Shown piece by piece: positions 22,415 through 32,180 of a stretch of DNA of 64,000 nt; positions within the stretch are counted from its first letter, which is position 1; every line of letters begins with the position of its first letter. The DNA lies in contig NZ_AP022569.1 of the NCBI RefSeq assembly GCF_010727945.1, positions 1,922,001 through 1,986,000 on the forward strand, written 5' to 3'. The stretch comes from Mycobacterium cookii. Lineage in GTDB: Bacteria > Actinomycetota > Actinomycetes > Mycobacteriales > Mycobacteriaceae. The notes under the pieces were generated by a model. It did not search any database, was not told the DNA's origin, and saw only the letters and a program-made list of their open reading frames with translations. Position numbers and translations under genes: made by a program.

Positions 22415-23251
22415 ATGGTTCGTAGCCCATCCCTGGACAACGTCGGCGCCAGTCTCGTCTATCGCATCGGGTCGACGGCGACGTACAAGAAGCTGTTCCG
22501 GTACTGGTACCCGCTGATGACCAAGCGGCTGCACAACCAGGACGACGTTCAGTTCCTGAACTGGGGCTACGAGGAGGACCCACCGCTGGCCCTGCCGCTC
22601 GACCCTGCCGACGAGCCGAACCGATACAGCATTCAGCTCTACCACCAGTGCGCGACACAGGACGGTGTCGACCTCGCCGGCAAGAAGGTCCTGGAGTGCA
22701 GCTCCGGCCACGGCGGCGGCGCCTCGTATCTGTCCCGCACGCTGAAGCCGGCGTCCTACACCGGTCTCGATTTCAATGCGGCCGGCGTCAAATTCTGCAA
22801 TGAGCGACACAAGGTGCCGGGCCTGAGTTTCGTGCACGGCGATGCCGAGAACCTGCCGTTCCCGGACGAATCCTTCGACGCGGTGGTCAACGTCGAGGCG
22901 TCACACATCTACCCGCACTTCGACCGTTTCCTCAGTGAGGTCAAGCGGGTGCTGCGTCCCGGCGGCCACTTCCTCCATGTCGACTTCCGCAACCGCGACA
23001 ATTTCGCGAACTGGGAGTCGGATCTGGCGAACTCAGGCCTGCGGCAGGTCTCGTCGCGGGTCATCAACGACGAGGTGCTGCGCGGCCTGAAGAAGAACTC
23101 GGCTCGTTCGAACGAGATCATCAACACCCGGCTGCCTGCCTTCCTGCGCAAGTTCGGCCGTGAGTTCGCCGTGGTCGACGGCTCGTGGTTCTACAACGAC
23201 CTCGAACGCGGCGAAATCGACTACCGCGCATACCATCTCACGAAGGACTGA
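22415..23251 (+). CDS. SAM-dependent O-methyltransferase, Rv2952-like (copy 3)
   Basis: A 278-residue paralogue and the most Rv2952-like of the three: [20 protein letters not shown] near the N-terminus matches the family start closely. Motif I is [11 protein letters not shown] (92-102; Ser where the other two copies have Cys), then [40 protein letters not shown] and [11 protein letters not shown]. The ATG at 22415 is chosen from the N-terminal family match and the extended -10 six bases upstream. The next gene, a P450, starts 59 bases downstream with a good ribosome-binding site, so methyltransferase plus P450 recurs as a pair, as at 16206-18418. Confidence 0.88.
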   Translation: MVRSPSLDNVGASLVYRIGSTATYKKLFRYWYPLMTKRLHNQDDVQFLNWGYEEDPPLALPLDPADEPNRYSIQLYHQCATQDGVDLAGKKVLECSSGHGGGASYLSRTLKPASYTGLDFNAAGVKFCNERHKVPGLSFVHGDAENLPFPDESFDAVVNVEASHIYPHFDRFLSEVKRVLRPGGHFLHVDFRNRDNFANWESDLANSGLRQVSSRVINDEVLRGLKKNSARSNEIINTRLPAFLRKFGREFAVVDGSWFYNDLERGEIDYRAYHLTKD

Positions 23252-23309
23252 CGTCCTTCCCGGGCGATCGCCCTTGCGTCGGTAAGTCTTCACGGGAGGG
23301 TTAGTCCGC

Positions 23310-24626
23310 ATGACGCTGGCTCGCAGGCTGCGGTTCCGTGCCAGCCTGATGAAGGTCGGCGTCGACGGCGCGCTCGGGGTGGCGCGGGACAAAGCCACCT
23401 CCTACGGCTACTCCCTGACCGGCCGAAAGACCGCGCCCGCCACCGACTTCGACCCGTTCTCAGCACAGGTCATGCTCGATCCGTACCCGGGTTATCGCTC
23501 CTTGCTGACCGGCCCTGAGGTGCCAGGAGTCTGGTACAACCGCAAGCGCGCAATCTGGATCATCGCGGGCTATGACGACGTGCGAAAAGCATTGCGCGAC
23601 AACGAGGCGTTGTCGTCAGCGCAGAGCCAAAGCCGATTTCGGGTCTACCTGCCGTCGATGAACGCGGCCGATCCGCCGGCACATACCCGGCTGCGCAAAT
23701 TCGTCTCCCGCGCCTTCACCGCACGGGCGATGGCGGCCTGGCAGACCAACATCAACGAGGTCGCCGACGAACTCGTCGACACCGTGGTCAGACAGGGCCA
23801 CACCGAGGCGGTCACCGAACTCGCGAAGCCGCTGCCGACCCGGCTGATTGCCAGGATGCTGGGCATCCCGCAGCAAGATCAGCCCCAATTCGTGGCATGG
23901 TCGGACGACATGGTCGCGGGCGCCTTCGCACCGTTGACTCCGCACGGGATGCGGCTGTCGGCTCGCTCGGGCAGCGCGACCGCTGCGATGCGCCGCAGCC
24001 TCGACCCGCTGATCGCGCAGCGACGCGCCAATCCCGGCGACGACCTGATCTCGATGATGACTCCGGCCGACGCCGACGACGTGCTCACCGACGACGAGAT
24101 CTTCTGGAGCGCCGCGATGTTGATCGGCGCCGGCAGCGAGACGACGACGAACATGCTGTCCGGGCTGCTGCTGACGCTGGCGCAACGGCCCGAGCTGTAC
24201 GCCCGGCTACGCGAGCAGCCCGAGCTTATTCCCGCCGCGGTCGAGGAACAGCTGCGGATGGGCTCGCCCGTACAAGGCTTCTACCGCACTGCCACTCGCG
24301 ATTACACCGTTGGGGCACAAACGATTCCGGCTGGCGCACGGGTGCTGCTGCTGTTCGCCGCGGCTAATCGCGATCCGCGTCACTACGACGATCCGGACAC
24401 CTTCAGCCTCGACCGCAATCCGACCGACCATCTCGCCTTCGGCGGCGGTGTTCACTATTGCCTGGGCGTGCCGTTGACCCGGCTGGAGGGTGCCCGGGTG
24501 TTCTCGCAGCTGCTCCCCCGGGTCGAGTCGATCCGGCTCAACGGGGAGTACCGCTACCTGGAGAACCCGACGATGCGTGGGCTGGAACACCTTCCGCTGG
24601 AGTTGATCCCCGCCAAAGGCGTGTGA
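23310..24626 (+). CDS. Cytochrome P450
   Basis: A 438-residue bacterial class I P450, only distantly similar to the one at 17048. It has the I-helix IGAGSETTTNM (about 270-280), a K-helix glutamate in AAVEEQLR, and the haem loop FGGGVHYCLG with Cys384. The ATG at 23310 follows GGGAGGG by about 10 bases. The first 45 residues are basic and precede the usual FDPFSAQVMLDPYPGYRSLL start of soluble bacterial P450s. It is convergent with the alpha/beta hydrolase (11 bases apart). Likely co-transcribed with methyltransferase copy 3. Substrate unknown. Confidence 0.9.
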   Translation: MTLARRLRFRASLMKVGVDGALGVARDKATSYGYSLTGRKTAPATDFDPFSAQVMLDPYPGYRSLLTGPEVPGVWYNRKRAIWIIAGYDDVRKALRDNEALSSAQSQSRFRVYLPSMNAADPPAHTRLRKFVSRAFTARAMAAWQTNINEVADELVDTVVRQGHTEAVTELAKPLPTRLIARMLGIPQQDQPQFVAWSDDMVAGAFAPLTPHGMRLSARSGSATAAMRRSLDPLIAQRRANPGDDLISMMTPADADDVLTDDEIFWSAAMLIGAGSETTTNMLSGLLLTLAQRPELYARLREQPELIPAAVEEQLRMGSPVQGFYRTATRDYTVGAQTIPAGARVLLLFAAANRDPRHYDDPDTFSLDRNPTDHLAFGGGVHYCLGVPLTRLEGARVFSQLLPRVESIRLNGEYRYLENPTMRGLEHLPLELIPAKGV

Positions 24627-24637
24627 TCCGCCCGGCG

Positions 24638-25423
24638 TCAGAGCCCGCGACTGCCCAGCCAGGTGTCGATGCGCTCAGCGACGGCCATCCACCCCGGCTC
24701 GAGCATCATGTTGTGGCCCATGCCGGGAAAGAACTCCGCCTCGGTGCTGTAAGCACGTGCGGTGGCAACGATTTCTTCCCGGGTGTGCGCGCCATCTTCC
24801 TCGGCGCCGAGCACCAATATCGGCGTGGAGACGCGCCTGGGCCGGGGCAGACGCAGGAGCAGACAGTCGATGCCGATGCGCGAGGAGTCCTCCTGCAGCC
24901 GAGCAGCGTATTTGCGGACGTCGGCCTCGGGCGTGTGCGAGGAGAAGAATCGGTGCCGAGCCAATTCCGGCGGATTGATGTAGGGCAACGCCTTACCGGT
25001 GACGGTCATCTTGGCGAACTGCGACGGGCTCTCCCTGATCCAGCGCAGCGCGTTTCCAAGGTTTCCCTGCGGAGGAATGGATGTCATCAGGACGCCTGCC
25101 GGTGCGGGGTGCTTCTCCAGATACTTCTGCACGATCAGGCCGCCCATGGAATGGCCGATGGTCACCGGAGGGGTGGGCAACGAGTCGGCCACCGAGAAGA
25201 CGTCCTCGATGTAGTCGGAAACCGAGAGGCTTCGCAGCGGCTTGTTGCTCGGACTGTTGCCGTGGCCGCGAAAGCTCAGCGCGAGAGCGCGATAGCCCTT
25301 GTCGGCGAAGAAGCTGAGAAAATTCTCGTCCCAACACCACGCCGCGTGCCAGGCCCCGTGCACGAAGAGCAACGGAACAGGGTGCGCCTCACTGGCGCTT
25401 CCCTTTTCGATGACCTCGAGCAC
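24638..25423 (-). CDS. Alpha/beta hydrolase
   Basis: A 261-residue alpha/beta-fold hydrolase. The oxyanion HG is at 22-23 (LLFVHGAWHAAWCW), the nucleophile elbow GHSMGG at 90-95 with Ser92, the acid Asp210 in LGAEED, and the general base His237 in GMGHNMM. The whole protein is one catalytic domain with a short lid, as in lysophospholipase or thioesterase-like enzymes; no signal peptide, so probably cytoplasmic. It starts with GTG. It lies 80 bases downstream of an SDR on the same strand and may be in its operon. An esterase or thioesterase role in lipid metabolism is plausible but unproven. Confidence 0.85.
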   Translation of the reverse strand: MLEVIEKGSASEAHPVPLLFVHGAWHAAWCWDENFLSFFADKGYRALALSFRGHGNSPSNKPLRSLSVSDYIEDVFSVADSLPTPPVTIGHSMGGLIVQKYLEKHPAPAGVLMTSIPPQGNLGNALRWIRESPSQFAKMTVTGKALPYINPPELARHRFFSSHTPEADVRKYAARLQEDSSRIGIDCLLLRLPRPRRVSTPILVLGAEEDGAHTREEIVATARAYSTEAEFFPGMGHNMMLEPGWMAVAERIDTWLGSRGL

Positions 25424-25503
25424 CGCGTTAGCCTATCTGCCTGCACATCACGCTCTCTGATGTGTCCAACTTTCCGTACTTGGTTGTGTCGACCTCCACA
25501 CCG

Positions 25504-26310
25504 TCAGGCGTGCTTTGTCAGCCGAGCACGCCGCGCGAGGAGCGGTAGCAGCACTTCGTGCGGCGCAACCCGACAAAAAGCCGCGGCGAGCTGATTCGCC
25601 CGACCCGGAACGACGTGGGCCTTGTTGGCGGCCAGCCCATCCAGACCGGCCCGCGCCACCTCGTCGGCGGACTTCCACATGAAGCCGGGCAGCACTGCGG
25701 CGCGTTCCCCTTCGCCGAAGCCGGCCGCATCGTCGAACCCGGTCGCAACCGGCCCCGGACACAGCGCTGTCGCCGTGACCCCCGTTCCGCGCAATTCGTT
25801 GCGCAGACCGTCGGTGTAGGACAACACAAAGGCTTTCGCTGCTCCGTAGACGACTTGGCCGGGCGCCGGGAGGAAACCCGCCAGCGACGACACGTTCAGC
25901 ACCGCGCCACAGTTGCGTTCCACCATTCCCGGCAGGAACCTGCTGCACAGGTCGACCACCGCGGCGACATCAACCTCGATCAAGTTAAGTTGTTGTTCGG
26001 GAACTGATTTCGCGATGAGCGCGCCGACCGACAAGCCGGCGTTGTTGACCAGAATGTCCGGCTGCAAACCCAACGCCGCGACGCGGCCCGGCAGAGCCGC
26101 GCGATCGGCCGGCCGGGAAAGGTCGGCGGCCAGCACATGAGCCGGCGGTTCGAATTCTTCGGCGATCTCACGGAGGCGGTCGACACGTCGTGCGACCAGG
26201 ACTAATTGGTGGCCACGCTGCGCGAGCTCGCGAGCGATGGCTTCGCCGATGCCGGACGAGGCTCCGGTGACGATGGCCGCTCGGTTAGCTGCCGGTAGCG
26301 GAAGGGACAC
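25504..26310 (-). CDS. Short-chain dehydrogenase/reductase
   Basis: A 268-residue classical SDR that oxidises or reduces an alcohol/carbonyl with NAD(P)H. The cofactor motif TGASSGIG is at 15-22, NNAG at 89-92, catalytic Ser in VSSLAG (141-142), and YxxxK at Tyr155/Lys159. Arginines after the second strand (VARRVDRLRE) favour NADP. The start is GTG 26310. It is divergent from the PE-PPE-domain gene and followed by the alpha/beta hydrolase. The C-terminal 40 residues are hydrophobic and basic, as in many mycobacterial SDRs acting on lipids. Substrate unknown. Confidence 0.88.
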   Translation of the reverse strand: MSLPLPAANRAAIVTGASSGIGEAIARELAQRGHQLVLVARRVDRLREIAEEFEPPAHVLAADLSRPADRAALPGRVAALGLQPDILVNNAGLSVGALIAKSVPEQQLNLIEVDVAAVVDLCSRFLPGMVERNCGAVLNVSSLAGFLPAPGQVVYGAAKAFVLSYTDGLRNELRGTGVTATALCPGPVATGFDDAAGFGEGERAAVLPGFMWKSADEVARAGLDGLAANKAHVVPGRANQLAAAFCRVAPHEVLLPLLARRARLTKHA

Positions 26311-26460
26311 GCGAAACGACCTTACTCGGCTTGTCGGGGTTGGCGAGTCGAAAAACTGACTGCGTCACGTCGGATTTGTCATCTCTAGAACCCTTCAGAA
26401 CAGGGCAAAACAAGGTAATTTGTATCCCGATGCGCGGGGGCGCACGTGAACGGAGTTTGA

Positions 26461-27747
26461 ATGACACCCTGGAAAATTCGGGGGCTGGGTGTTGGCCTAC
26501 TTGCGGGCGCGTGTGCAGGTCTGTTGGATCTGACGTCGGTGTTGAATGCTTCGCCGGCGTTTGCCGACGACAGTGCTGACTACACCGCGCTGGTCTTGGG
26601 CCACGCGTTTCTGGCCCAGCCGGATGCCACGTACATGCAGGAAGTGGTCAACACCTACGTCGATCCCACGCCTCCATATGCGCAAGGGGAGCCCGCGTAC
26701 AACATCGTCGGCAACCCGGTCAGCGTGTACACGCCGGAAACCGATTACGGCTCGGGGCTGACCCAGGGCGTCACGGACCTGAACAACCAGCTCACGCCGC
26801 TACTGACCGCCAACCCCGACGCCAACCTCGTAATCGCCGGCTACTCGATGAGCGACTCGGACATCACCCAGGAGATGATCAATCTTGCTGCGGCAGGGGT
26901 CAAAGATCCCAATCTGAAATTCGTGCTGGCGGAAAACCTCAACAATCCCGACGGCGGAATCTTCACCCGGTTCCCGGGGATGTTCGGCGTGAATCTTCCT
27001 GCGACACCGGCGGATACTCCGTACGACACCACGATCTACACCATCGAGTACAGCGGGGCCTCCGACTTCCCGCAGTATTACGGCAACCTGTTCGCGGACG
27101 CGAACGCCGCGGACGGCTACTTAGATCTGCATCCCTACCTGCTGACCGGCTGGCCGGCGTACTTCGACCCGTCGACAGTAGCTAATGCCGTGGCGGAGAA
27201 CACATCTGCGGGATACGACGGCAGCACCGACTACTACCTGATCCCCACTCAAGATCTGCCGATACTGGACGGGCTCCACGGCGTCAACGGGACATCGGCG
27301 TATGCCGACCTGATCCAACCCGACATGCGGGTACTGGTCGACCTGGGCTACAACTGGACGGGGGGTGCGGATGTGAGTACGCCCGCCACGCTGTCCAATC
27401 CCGACATCGACTTCACCGCGGTCGACTCGTATCTCAACGCCGGCGCCGACCAGGGCATGATCAATTATCTGGTTGATCTCGGGATCCTGCCACAATCCGA
27501 CCTGGCGGGTCTTGCGGGCATGTACCCGTACGTTCCGGATATTTCGGCACTGGAGGCTGGCGCCCTTACCGCTGGTACGACCATTTCCGACGCTTCAGCG
27601 GCTTCAGATGCGGCGACGTCGCTCGCTCTGTTGACGACTGATCTGTCGGAATCGACCAACCCGATAGCGGTGGAATTCGGCTCGTACTTCCCGATGATGG
27701 CGACGGATATGGCCGGCTTCTTCCAGACGCTCGCCAGCTCGCTCTGA
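26461..27747 (+). CDS. Secreted PE-PPE-domain hydrolase
   Basis: A 428-residue exported serine hydrolase of the PE-PPE domain family (PF08237), which despite the name is an alpha/beta-hydrolase fold; some members are esterases of acyl lipids. There is no PE or PPE N-terminus. Instead a Sec signal peptide is visible (basic start, hydrophobic 8-24, SPAFA-DD cleavage near residue 35). The nucleophile elbow is GYSMS (127-131, Ser129), and family blocks include DLHPYLLTGWPAYF and DYYLIPTQDLPILDGL. The C-terminal 130 residues are low-complexity Ala/Thr/Ser-rich. The ATG at 26461 sits after GGAGTTTGA. An SDR follows 18 bases later, so they are probably one operon. Confidence 0.88.
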   Translation: MTPWKIRGLGVGLLAGACAGLLDLTSVLNASPAFADDSADYTALVLGHAFLAQPDATYMQEVVNTYVDPTPPYAQGEPAYNIVGNPVSVYTPETDYGSGLTQGVTDLNNQLTPLLTANPDANLVIAGYSMSDSDITQEMINLAAAGVKDPNLKFVLAENLNNPDGGIFTRFPGMFGVNLPATPADTPYDTTIYTIEYSGASDFPQYYGNLFADANAADGYLDLHPYLLTGWPAYFDPSTVANAVAENTSAGYDGSTDYYLIPTQDLPILDGLHGVNGTSAYADLIQPDMRVLVDLGYNWTGGADVSTPATLSNPDIDFTAVDSYLNAGADQGMINYLVDLGILPQSDLAGLAGMYPYVPDISALEAGALTAGTTISDASAASDAATSLALLTTDLSESTNPIAVEFGSYFPMMATDMAGFFQTLASSL

Positions 27748-27765
27748 CAAGCTGACCTCGATCCG

Positions 27766-28596
27766 TTGAACGCCAAGCCTGTCGCCTTGATCACGGGTGC
27801 GACAAGCGGCATCGGCCAGGCCACCGCCTACCGGCTGCACGACCGCGGCTATACCGTGTTCGCAACCGGCCGAAACCCAGAAGCGCTGGATGCATTGCGT
27901 GCCAAGGGTTTACAGGCTCGATCCCTCGACGTGACCGATGAGAGCGCCGCGTCGCTCGTCATCGAGGAAATCCAGGCCGAGCACGGCGGGGTCGACGTTC
28001 TGGTCAACAGCGCCGGGTACCCACTCCCCCGCCCGCTCGAACAGGTCGCGCTGGACGAATTGCGAGCGCTATTCGAGACCAATGTGGTTGCGACACTTCA
28101 TTTGTCGCAGGCCGTGTTGCCGGGCATGCGGGCTCGCAGGTCCGGCACGATCGTCACGATCGGCAGTACCGGTGGACGATTCACCAGCCCGGGCGCCGGC
28201 GCCTATCACACGGTGAAGTATGCCGTCGAAGCGTTGTCGTTGTCGCTGGGTGCCGAGGTGGCGCAATTCGGCGTCCGGGTCGTGTTGATCGATCCGACCG
28301 GGGTTCGAACGCCGTTTGTCTCCTCGCAATTCGACACGGTGCACTCCTATCCCGACGATGATCCCTACGGCGAGTTCAAGATTCGCTACTCAGAAACGAC
28401 CCGCCGGTTGGCCACCACGCCCGGGGCGACTGTCGACGCCGACACCGTGGCCCGCGCGGTGGTGCGCGCGATCAAGGCCAAGAACCCTAGACCCCGCTAC
28501 ATCGTCGGGGCGTCCGGGAAAGCCTCGGTGTTAGCCCGGGCGCTGCTCAGCGACCGGATGTGGGACCGCGTCATGTCGACGGGCCTCAAGGGCTGA
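27766..28596 (+). CDS. Short-chain dehydrogenase/reductase
   Basis: A 276-residue classical SDR. The cofactor motif TGATSGIG is at 10-17, NSAG at 81-84, catalytic Ser134 in TIGSTGG, and Tyr147/Lys151 in YHTVK. The start appears to be TTG 27766; no ATG or GTG gives the complete Rossmann N-terminus. ATGRN after the second strand suggests NADP. It follows the PE-PPE hydrolase by 18 bases and is convergent with the next gene (1 base apart). Its partner substrate cannot be read from the sequence. Confidence 0.86.
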   Translation: MNAKPVALITGATSGIGQATAYRLHDRGYTVFATGRNPEALDALRAKGLQARSLDVTDESAASLVIEEIQAEHGGVDVLVNSAGYPLPRPLEQVALDELRALFETNVVATLHLSQAVLPGMRARRSGTIVTIGSTGGRFTSPGAGAYHTVKYAVEALSLSLGAEVAQFGVRVVLIDPTGVRTPFVSSQFDTVHSYPDDDPYGEFKIRYSETTRRLATTPGATVDADTVARAVVRAIKAKNPRPRYIVGASGKASVLARALLSDRMWDRVMSTGLKG

Positions 28597-28597
28597 G

Positions 28598-30253
28598 TCA
28601 GAACAGAGTCGCAAGGGACGCCGGCAGCTGAGCACCGAGATCCGTGGCGAGTTGGGTCCCGAGCTCTGAGACCAGCTGGCTCAGGGTCTCTGCACCGGCG
28701 GTCGTGCCCAGGCCGGACAACAGCGACGTCAGGTCGGTCGAGAGCGTGCTGGGATCGAAGCCGCCCAGCCCGCCGCTCAGATCCGTGGCCGCCCCGGCCA
28801 GCGACGTCGTGCCTGTTGTGACGTTCTCAGACGCGGGATCGAACAGGTAGTACAAGGTGTTGGGGTTGCTCAAGTCGGTGGCCAGAGCACCGAAATTCCA
28901 CTCGTTGTTGGTGAGAAGTGTGTAGTAGTCCCCTAATTCGGCGTAGGGGTTGTAACCGCCGTAGGTGGGGTCGAAGGCCGCCGTGCCGTTGGCGAACTCC
29001 ACGTAGTTCGGGTCGGTGACGATGCCCGCGTTGGTGAACAGGACCGGCAGCTCGGGGTTGATCTGTGCCAGCAAGGCGTCGTAGTTCAGCAGGTTGTCCA
29101 GCGACAAGTTGTATTCACCCGTCTGCAGCAGCGCGACGGACTGTTCGGCCTCGGTGATGGTCGCGTTGTTGTCGGGGAAGTTCGCGACGTACTGCGCGAT
29201 GGTCTGGTTGCTCGGGTCCAGCGCGAGGATGTCCTGCATCAGGCCCAACTGGGTGTCACTCGCAGGTAGGTCGCACGCTGCGGGGCACGCCGGGCTTCCC
29301 TCGACGAACGGGTCGAAGGCGACGACCAGCCCGCCGAGGAAATTCTGGACGGACTGGGTGAGATCGGTGGCGCCGGGAAGGTCGATGCCGGTGCCGTCGA
29401 TGCCCGACGTCGAGGGAGTCGCGAGCAAGCTGTTGTAGAAGTCCTGGAAGGGCCCCAACAGGTTCAGCTTGAACGTCACGCCGTCCCACGGCATGTCGCC
29501 GGCGGTTCCGCCGGTACCAGTGGTGCCGGGGAAGCCGAATTCGCCGAGCACCCCACCGCCGTTGGTTGCGTTGGGGCTGGGGTCAACGATGCCGGTGTCG
29601 CTGCTTCCGAACGTGTATCCGTTCGTCAGGTCCGACAGTGGCACCTTGAGCCAGTCCGAGAACAGCGAGAACGACGATCCGTCTTGGGTGGTTGCGTTTC
29701 CGGAGAGGGCTTGCAGGAAGCCGATGTCGCGGTCGAAAGAGGTGCTGCCGGTGATGATGTTCGGCGGCGTCATCGGGAAGCAGGTTTCCGCGTCGCAGGA
29801 GGCGCTCGTCGGGAGTTCGGCAGCCGCGAGCAGACCGATCTGCTGTGCCAACCCGGCGGTACCGCTCGCGTCGGCGGTCGGATCGATCTCCGGCTGGTCC
29901 AGCCCGGAGATCTGCGGGAAGGGGATCAGCACGTCGAGCAGTCCCATGTAGTGACCCAAGTCCCCCGGGTCGGTTCCCCACAGGTTGGTGGCGCTCGGCA
30001 CCCACCAGTCGCCGCTGAACAACAGTGAATCCCCGAGGACGTTGAAGCCTTGGAGTTCGGTGTAGGGAATGTTCGCGATGTCGTCGAACAAGTTGACCGG
30101 GATGTTGAGCACCGACTCGGCATCGACCAGACGGGTCTCCAGGTGACGGACGGGAACCTGCGAGGGCCGCGGAACGGCCGGGGTGACGACGACGGCGCTG
30201 GTCGCCGCGAACGCGGCAGCTGCCAGGACATACCCACGCGAGGCAGCCAGCAC
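28598..30253 (-). CDS. Secreted protein of unknown function, paralogue A
   Basis: A 551-residue protein not recognised as a named family. GTG 30253 is chosen because GGAAGGGGGG precedes it and because the resulting N-terminus aligns with the two neighbours: ASRGYVLAAAAFAATSAVVV is a signal peptide or uncleaved anchor. Shared blocks with paralogues B and C are NIPVNLFDDIANIPY, NLWGTDPGD, SCDAETCFPMTPP, GSTSFDRDIGF, KVPLSDLTNGYTF, SPACPAACDLP, LLQTGEYNLSL and FDPTYGGYNPY. Four conserved cysteines (CDAETC and CPAAC) could make two disulfides, fitting an extracytoplasmic location. The C-terminus is a Leu/Ser/Thr-rich helical-looking stretch ending in Phe. No hydrolase or binding motif was seen. 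Confidence 0.7.
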   Translation of the reverse strand: MLAASRGYVLAAAAFAATSAVVVTPAVPRPSQVPVRHLETRLVDAESVLNIPVNLFDDIANIPYTELQGFNVLGDSLLFSGDWWVPSATNLWGTDPGDLGHYMGLLDVLIPFPQISGLDQPEIDPTADASGTAGLAQQIGLLAAAELPTSASCDAETCFPMTPPNIITGSTSFDRDIGFLQALSGNATTQDGSSFSLFSDWLKVPLSDLTNGYTFGSSDTGIVDPSPNATNGGGVLGEFGFPGTTGTGGTAGDMPWDGVTFKLNLLGPFQDFYNSLLATPSTSGIDGTGIDLPGATDLTQSVQNFLGGLVVAFDPFVEGSPACPAACDLPASDTQLGLMQDILALDPSNQTIAQYVANFPDNNATITEAEQSVALLQTGEYNLSLDNLLNYDALLAQINPELPVLFTNAGIVTDPNYVEFANGTAAFDPTYGGYNPYAELGDYYTLLTNNEWNFGALATDLSNPNTLYYLFDPASENVTTGTTSLAGAATDLSGGLGGFDPSTLSTDLTSLLSGLGTTAGAETLSQLVSELGTQLATDLGAQLPASLATLF

Positions 30254-30446
30254 GGCGCCCCCCTTCCACCCCGTTGGACCGATGCCCGCTGAACGTACCG
30301 GGGATGCACCGTGCTGTGCCACTCGGGAGGTGACTATCACCGTCAAGATTCCGTAAGTGAATTGAGAATGGCAGACCACTATGCAATTTTGCGAATTTGC
30401 TAGCCGACTATTCGACCTGAGCACAATTAATGCAATCGCGCCGATA

Positions 30447-30486
30447 AACAATGGGGCCCCCAGCATTCGCGGGGGGCCCCATTGTT
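30447..30486 (-). terminator. Strong hairpin, probable terminator of paralogue B
   Basis: A perfect 15-bp stem (AACAATGGGGCCCCC and its complement at 30472-30486) with a 10-base loop, 11 bases beyond the stop codon at 30498. On the minus strand the stem runs into TTGTTTATC, a weak U-rich end. It is the strongest hairpin noticed outside genes in the window. Confidence 0.75.
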
Positions 30487-30497
30487 GCGCTGTGCGT

Positions 30498-32180
30498 TTA
30501 GAACATGCTCAGCACCGACTGCGGAACGAAGCTCGCCAGGTCCGCACTGATCTGCGCCGACAGTTCGGAGAGCGCCGCACTCAGTGCGTCCGCGCCGGCC
30601 GTCGTACCGAAGCTCGCGAACAGCGCGCTCAGGTCCGTCGAGAACTGCCCGAGAGCTGAGCTGCCACCGACCGAGTCCGCGGCGGCCGAGCTGAACAACC
30701 CGGGAACCGCTGCGGCGCCGTCGACCACTCCGCCGTTGTACGGGTCGGGGCTGCTCAGCGGGTCGGCCAGGAACCACAGCAGTTCGGCGTTGCTCAACTG
30801 GCTCACGTTGGTCTGGGTGCCGAACATGATGATCATGTCGTTGAAGACCTCTTGAGGGTTGTAGCCGCCGTACACCGTATCGATCTGGCCAGTCGTCGGG
30901 TCGGTGACGCTGCTGGGATCGATGGAATATTGCACGTAAGCAGGATCGGTGTAGTAGCCCGCGTTGGTGAGCAGCTGCGGTAGCTCGGCGTTGATGCTTG
31001 CCAACCCCTTGTCGACGTCGGTCAGCTCCTGGATGTTCAGGTTGTAGACCCCCGTCTGCAGCAGCGCCACCGATGCGTTGATCTGGTCCTGCGTCGGCTC
31101 GTTGACCAACGACGGGTCGATCGCGTAGTTGGTCACCCAGTCCGACAGCGTCGTATTGGACGGGTCCATCTTGGAGAGTTCCGCGATCAGCCCCGGGACC
31201 TGGTCCTGGCTGGGGATGTTGCATAGCGCCGGGCAGGCCGGGCTGCCCTCGGTGAACGGGTCGAAACTGATGATCGACCCGGCCAGCAGGTTCTCGAAGG
31301 TGTGGGCGACATCCGTGGACGTGAAGGACTCGATACCGGTCCCGCCGATGCCATCGGTCGCAGGCGTCTGCAACAAGCTGTCGTAGAAGGTCTGGAACGG
31401 CTGCAGCAAGTTGAGGTGGTAGGTGACGCCGTCCCATGGCATGGTGTTGCCTGCACCTGTGCCACCTTCGAACGGATTGCCGCTGGTACCCCAGCCGTAG
31501 AGGGATTGGACCGGCCCGCTCGGATCGACGATGCCCGGGTCATTGGACCCAAACGTGTAACCGTTGATCAATTCCTGCAGCGGCACGTGGAAGAAGTTGG
31601 TGAACAGCCCGAAGGGCTCGCCGTTCGCGTCCGTGGCTTTCCCCATGAGCGCGTCGAAGAACCCGATGTCGCGGTCGAACTGGGTGCTGCCGGTGACGAC
31701 CTCCGGAGGCGTCATCGGGAAACAGGACGCGGCGTCGCACGACGAGCTCACTGGGAGCTCGGCGGCCAGCAAGCCGGCGAATTCGTAGTTCAGGCCCGGC
31801 TCGTACACGCCGGCGGAGTTGGTGAATCCCTCGGTGAAAGCGGTGAACGGCAGGAAGTTGTCGATCAACGCGATGTGCGTCGGGTCACCAGGGTCGATAC
31901 CCCAGAGGTTCGACGAGCTGGGCACCCACCAGGTCCCGGTGAACAAGAAGGAGTTCGCCATGGTGGCCAGGCCACCGCCCACGGTCTCGTTGTAAGGGAT
32001 GTTCAGGATGTCGTCGAACAGGTTCATCGGGATGTTGTCGATGCCCACGTCGACAAGCTTGGTCTCGATCTGGCGAACCGCGAGCGGGACCTGACGCGCC
32101 AACACCGGAGTGACGACGACAGTGCTGACCGCTGCGAGTGCCGCCGCGGCCAGTGCGTAAGGACGTGAAGCAGCCAGCAC
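30498..32180 (-). CDS. Secreted protein of unknown function, paralogue B
   Basis: A 560-residue member of the same family as its neighbours. It starts with GTG after GGGGGAGCC; the N-terminal ASRPYALAAAALAAVSTVVV is a signal peptide or anchor. Conserved blocks are NIPMNLFDDILNIPY, NLWGIDPGDPTH, SCDAASCFPMTPP, GSTQFDRDIGF, HVPLQELINGYTF, SPACPALCNIP, LLQTGVYNLNI and YGGYNPQ. The same four cysteines occur in two pairs. The last 90 residues are Ser/Ala/Leu-rich with degenerate repeats and end in LSMF. The 245-base gap upstream separates it from paralogue C, and a strong terminator follows, so it is probably its own transcription unit. Function unknown. Confidence 0.7.
   Translation of the reverse strand: MLAASRPYALAAAALAAVSTVVVTPVLARQVPLAVRQIETKLVDVGIDNIPMNLFDDILNIPYNETVGGGLATMANSFLFTGTWWVPSSSNLWGIDPGDPTHIALIDNFLPFTAFTEGFTNSAGVYEPGLNYEFAGLLAAELPVSSSCDAASCFPMTPPEVVTGSTQFDRDIGFFDALMGKATDANGEPFGLFTNFFHVPLQELINGYTFGSNDPGIVDPSGPVQSLYGWGTSGNPFEGGTGAGNTMPWDGVTYHLNLLQPFQTFYDSLLQTPATDGIGGTGIESFTSTDVAHTFENLLAGSIISFDPFTEGSPACPALCNIPSQDQVPGLIAELSKMDPSNTTLSDWVTNYAIDPSLVNEPTQDQINASVALLQTGVYNLNIQELTDVDKGLASINAELPQLLTNAGYYTDPAYVQYSIDPSSVTDPTTGQIDTVYGGYNPQEVFNDMIIMFGTQTNVSQLSNAELLWFLADPLSSPDPYNGGVVDGAAAVPGLFSSAAADSVGGSSALGQFSTDLSALFASFGTTAGADALSAALSELSAQISADLASFVPQSVLSMF

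Noticed and set aside
26461..27747. Calling this a PE or PPE protein
   Set aside because: No PE or PPE N-terminal domain; it has a Sec signal peptide and only the PE-PPE hydrolase domain.
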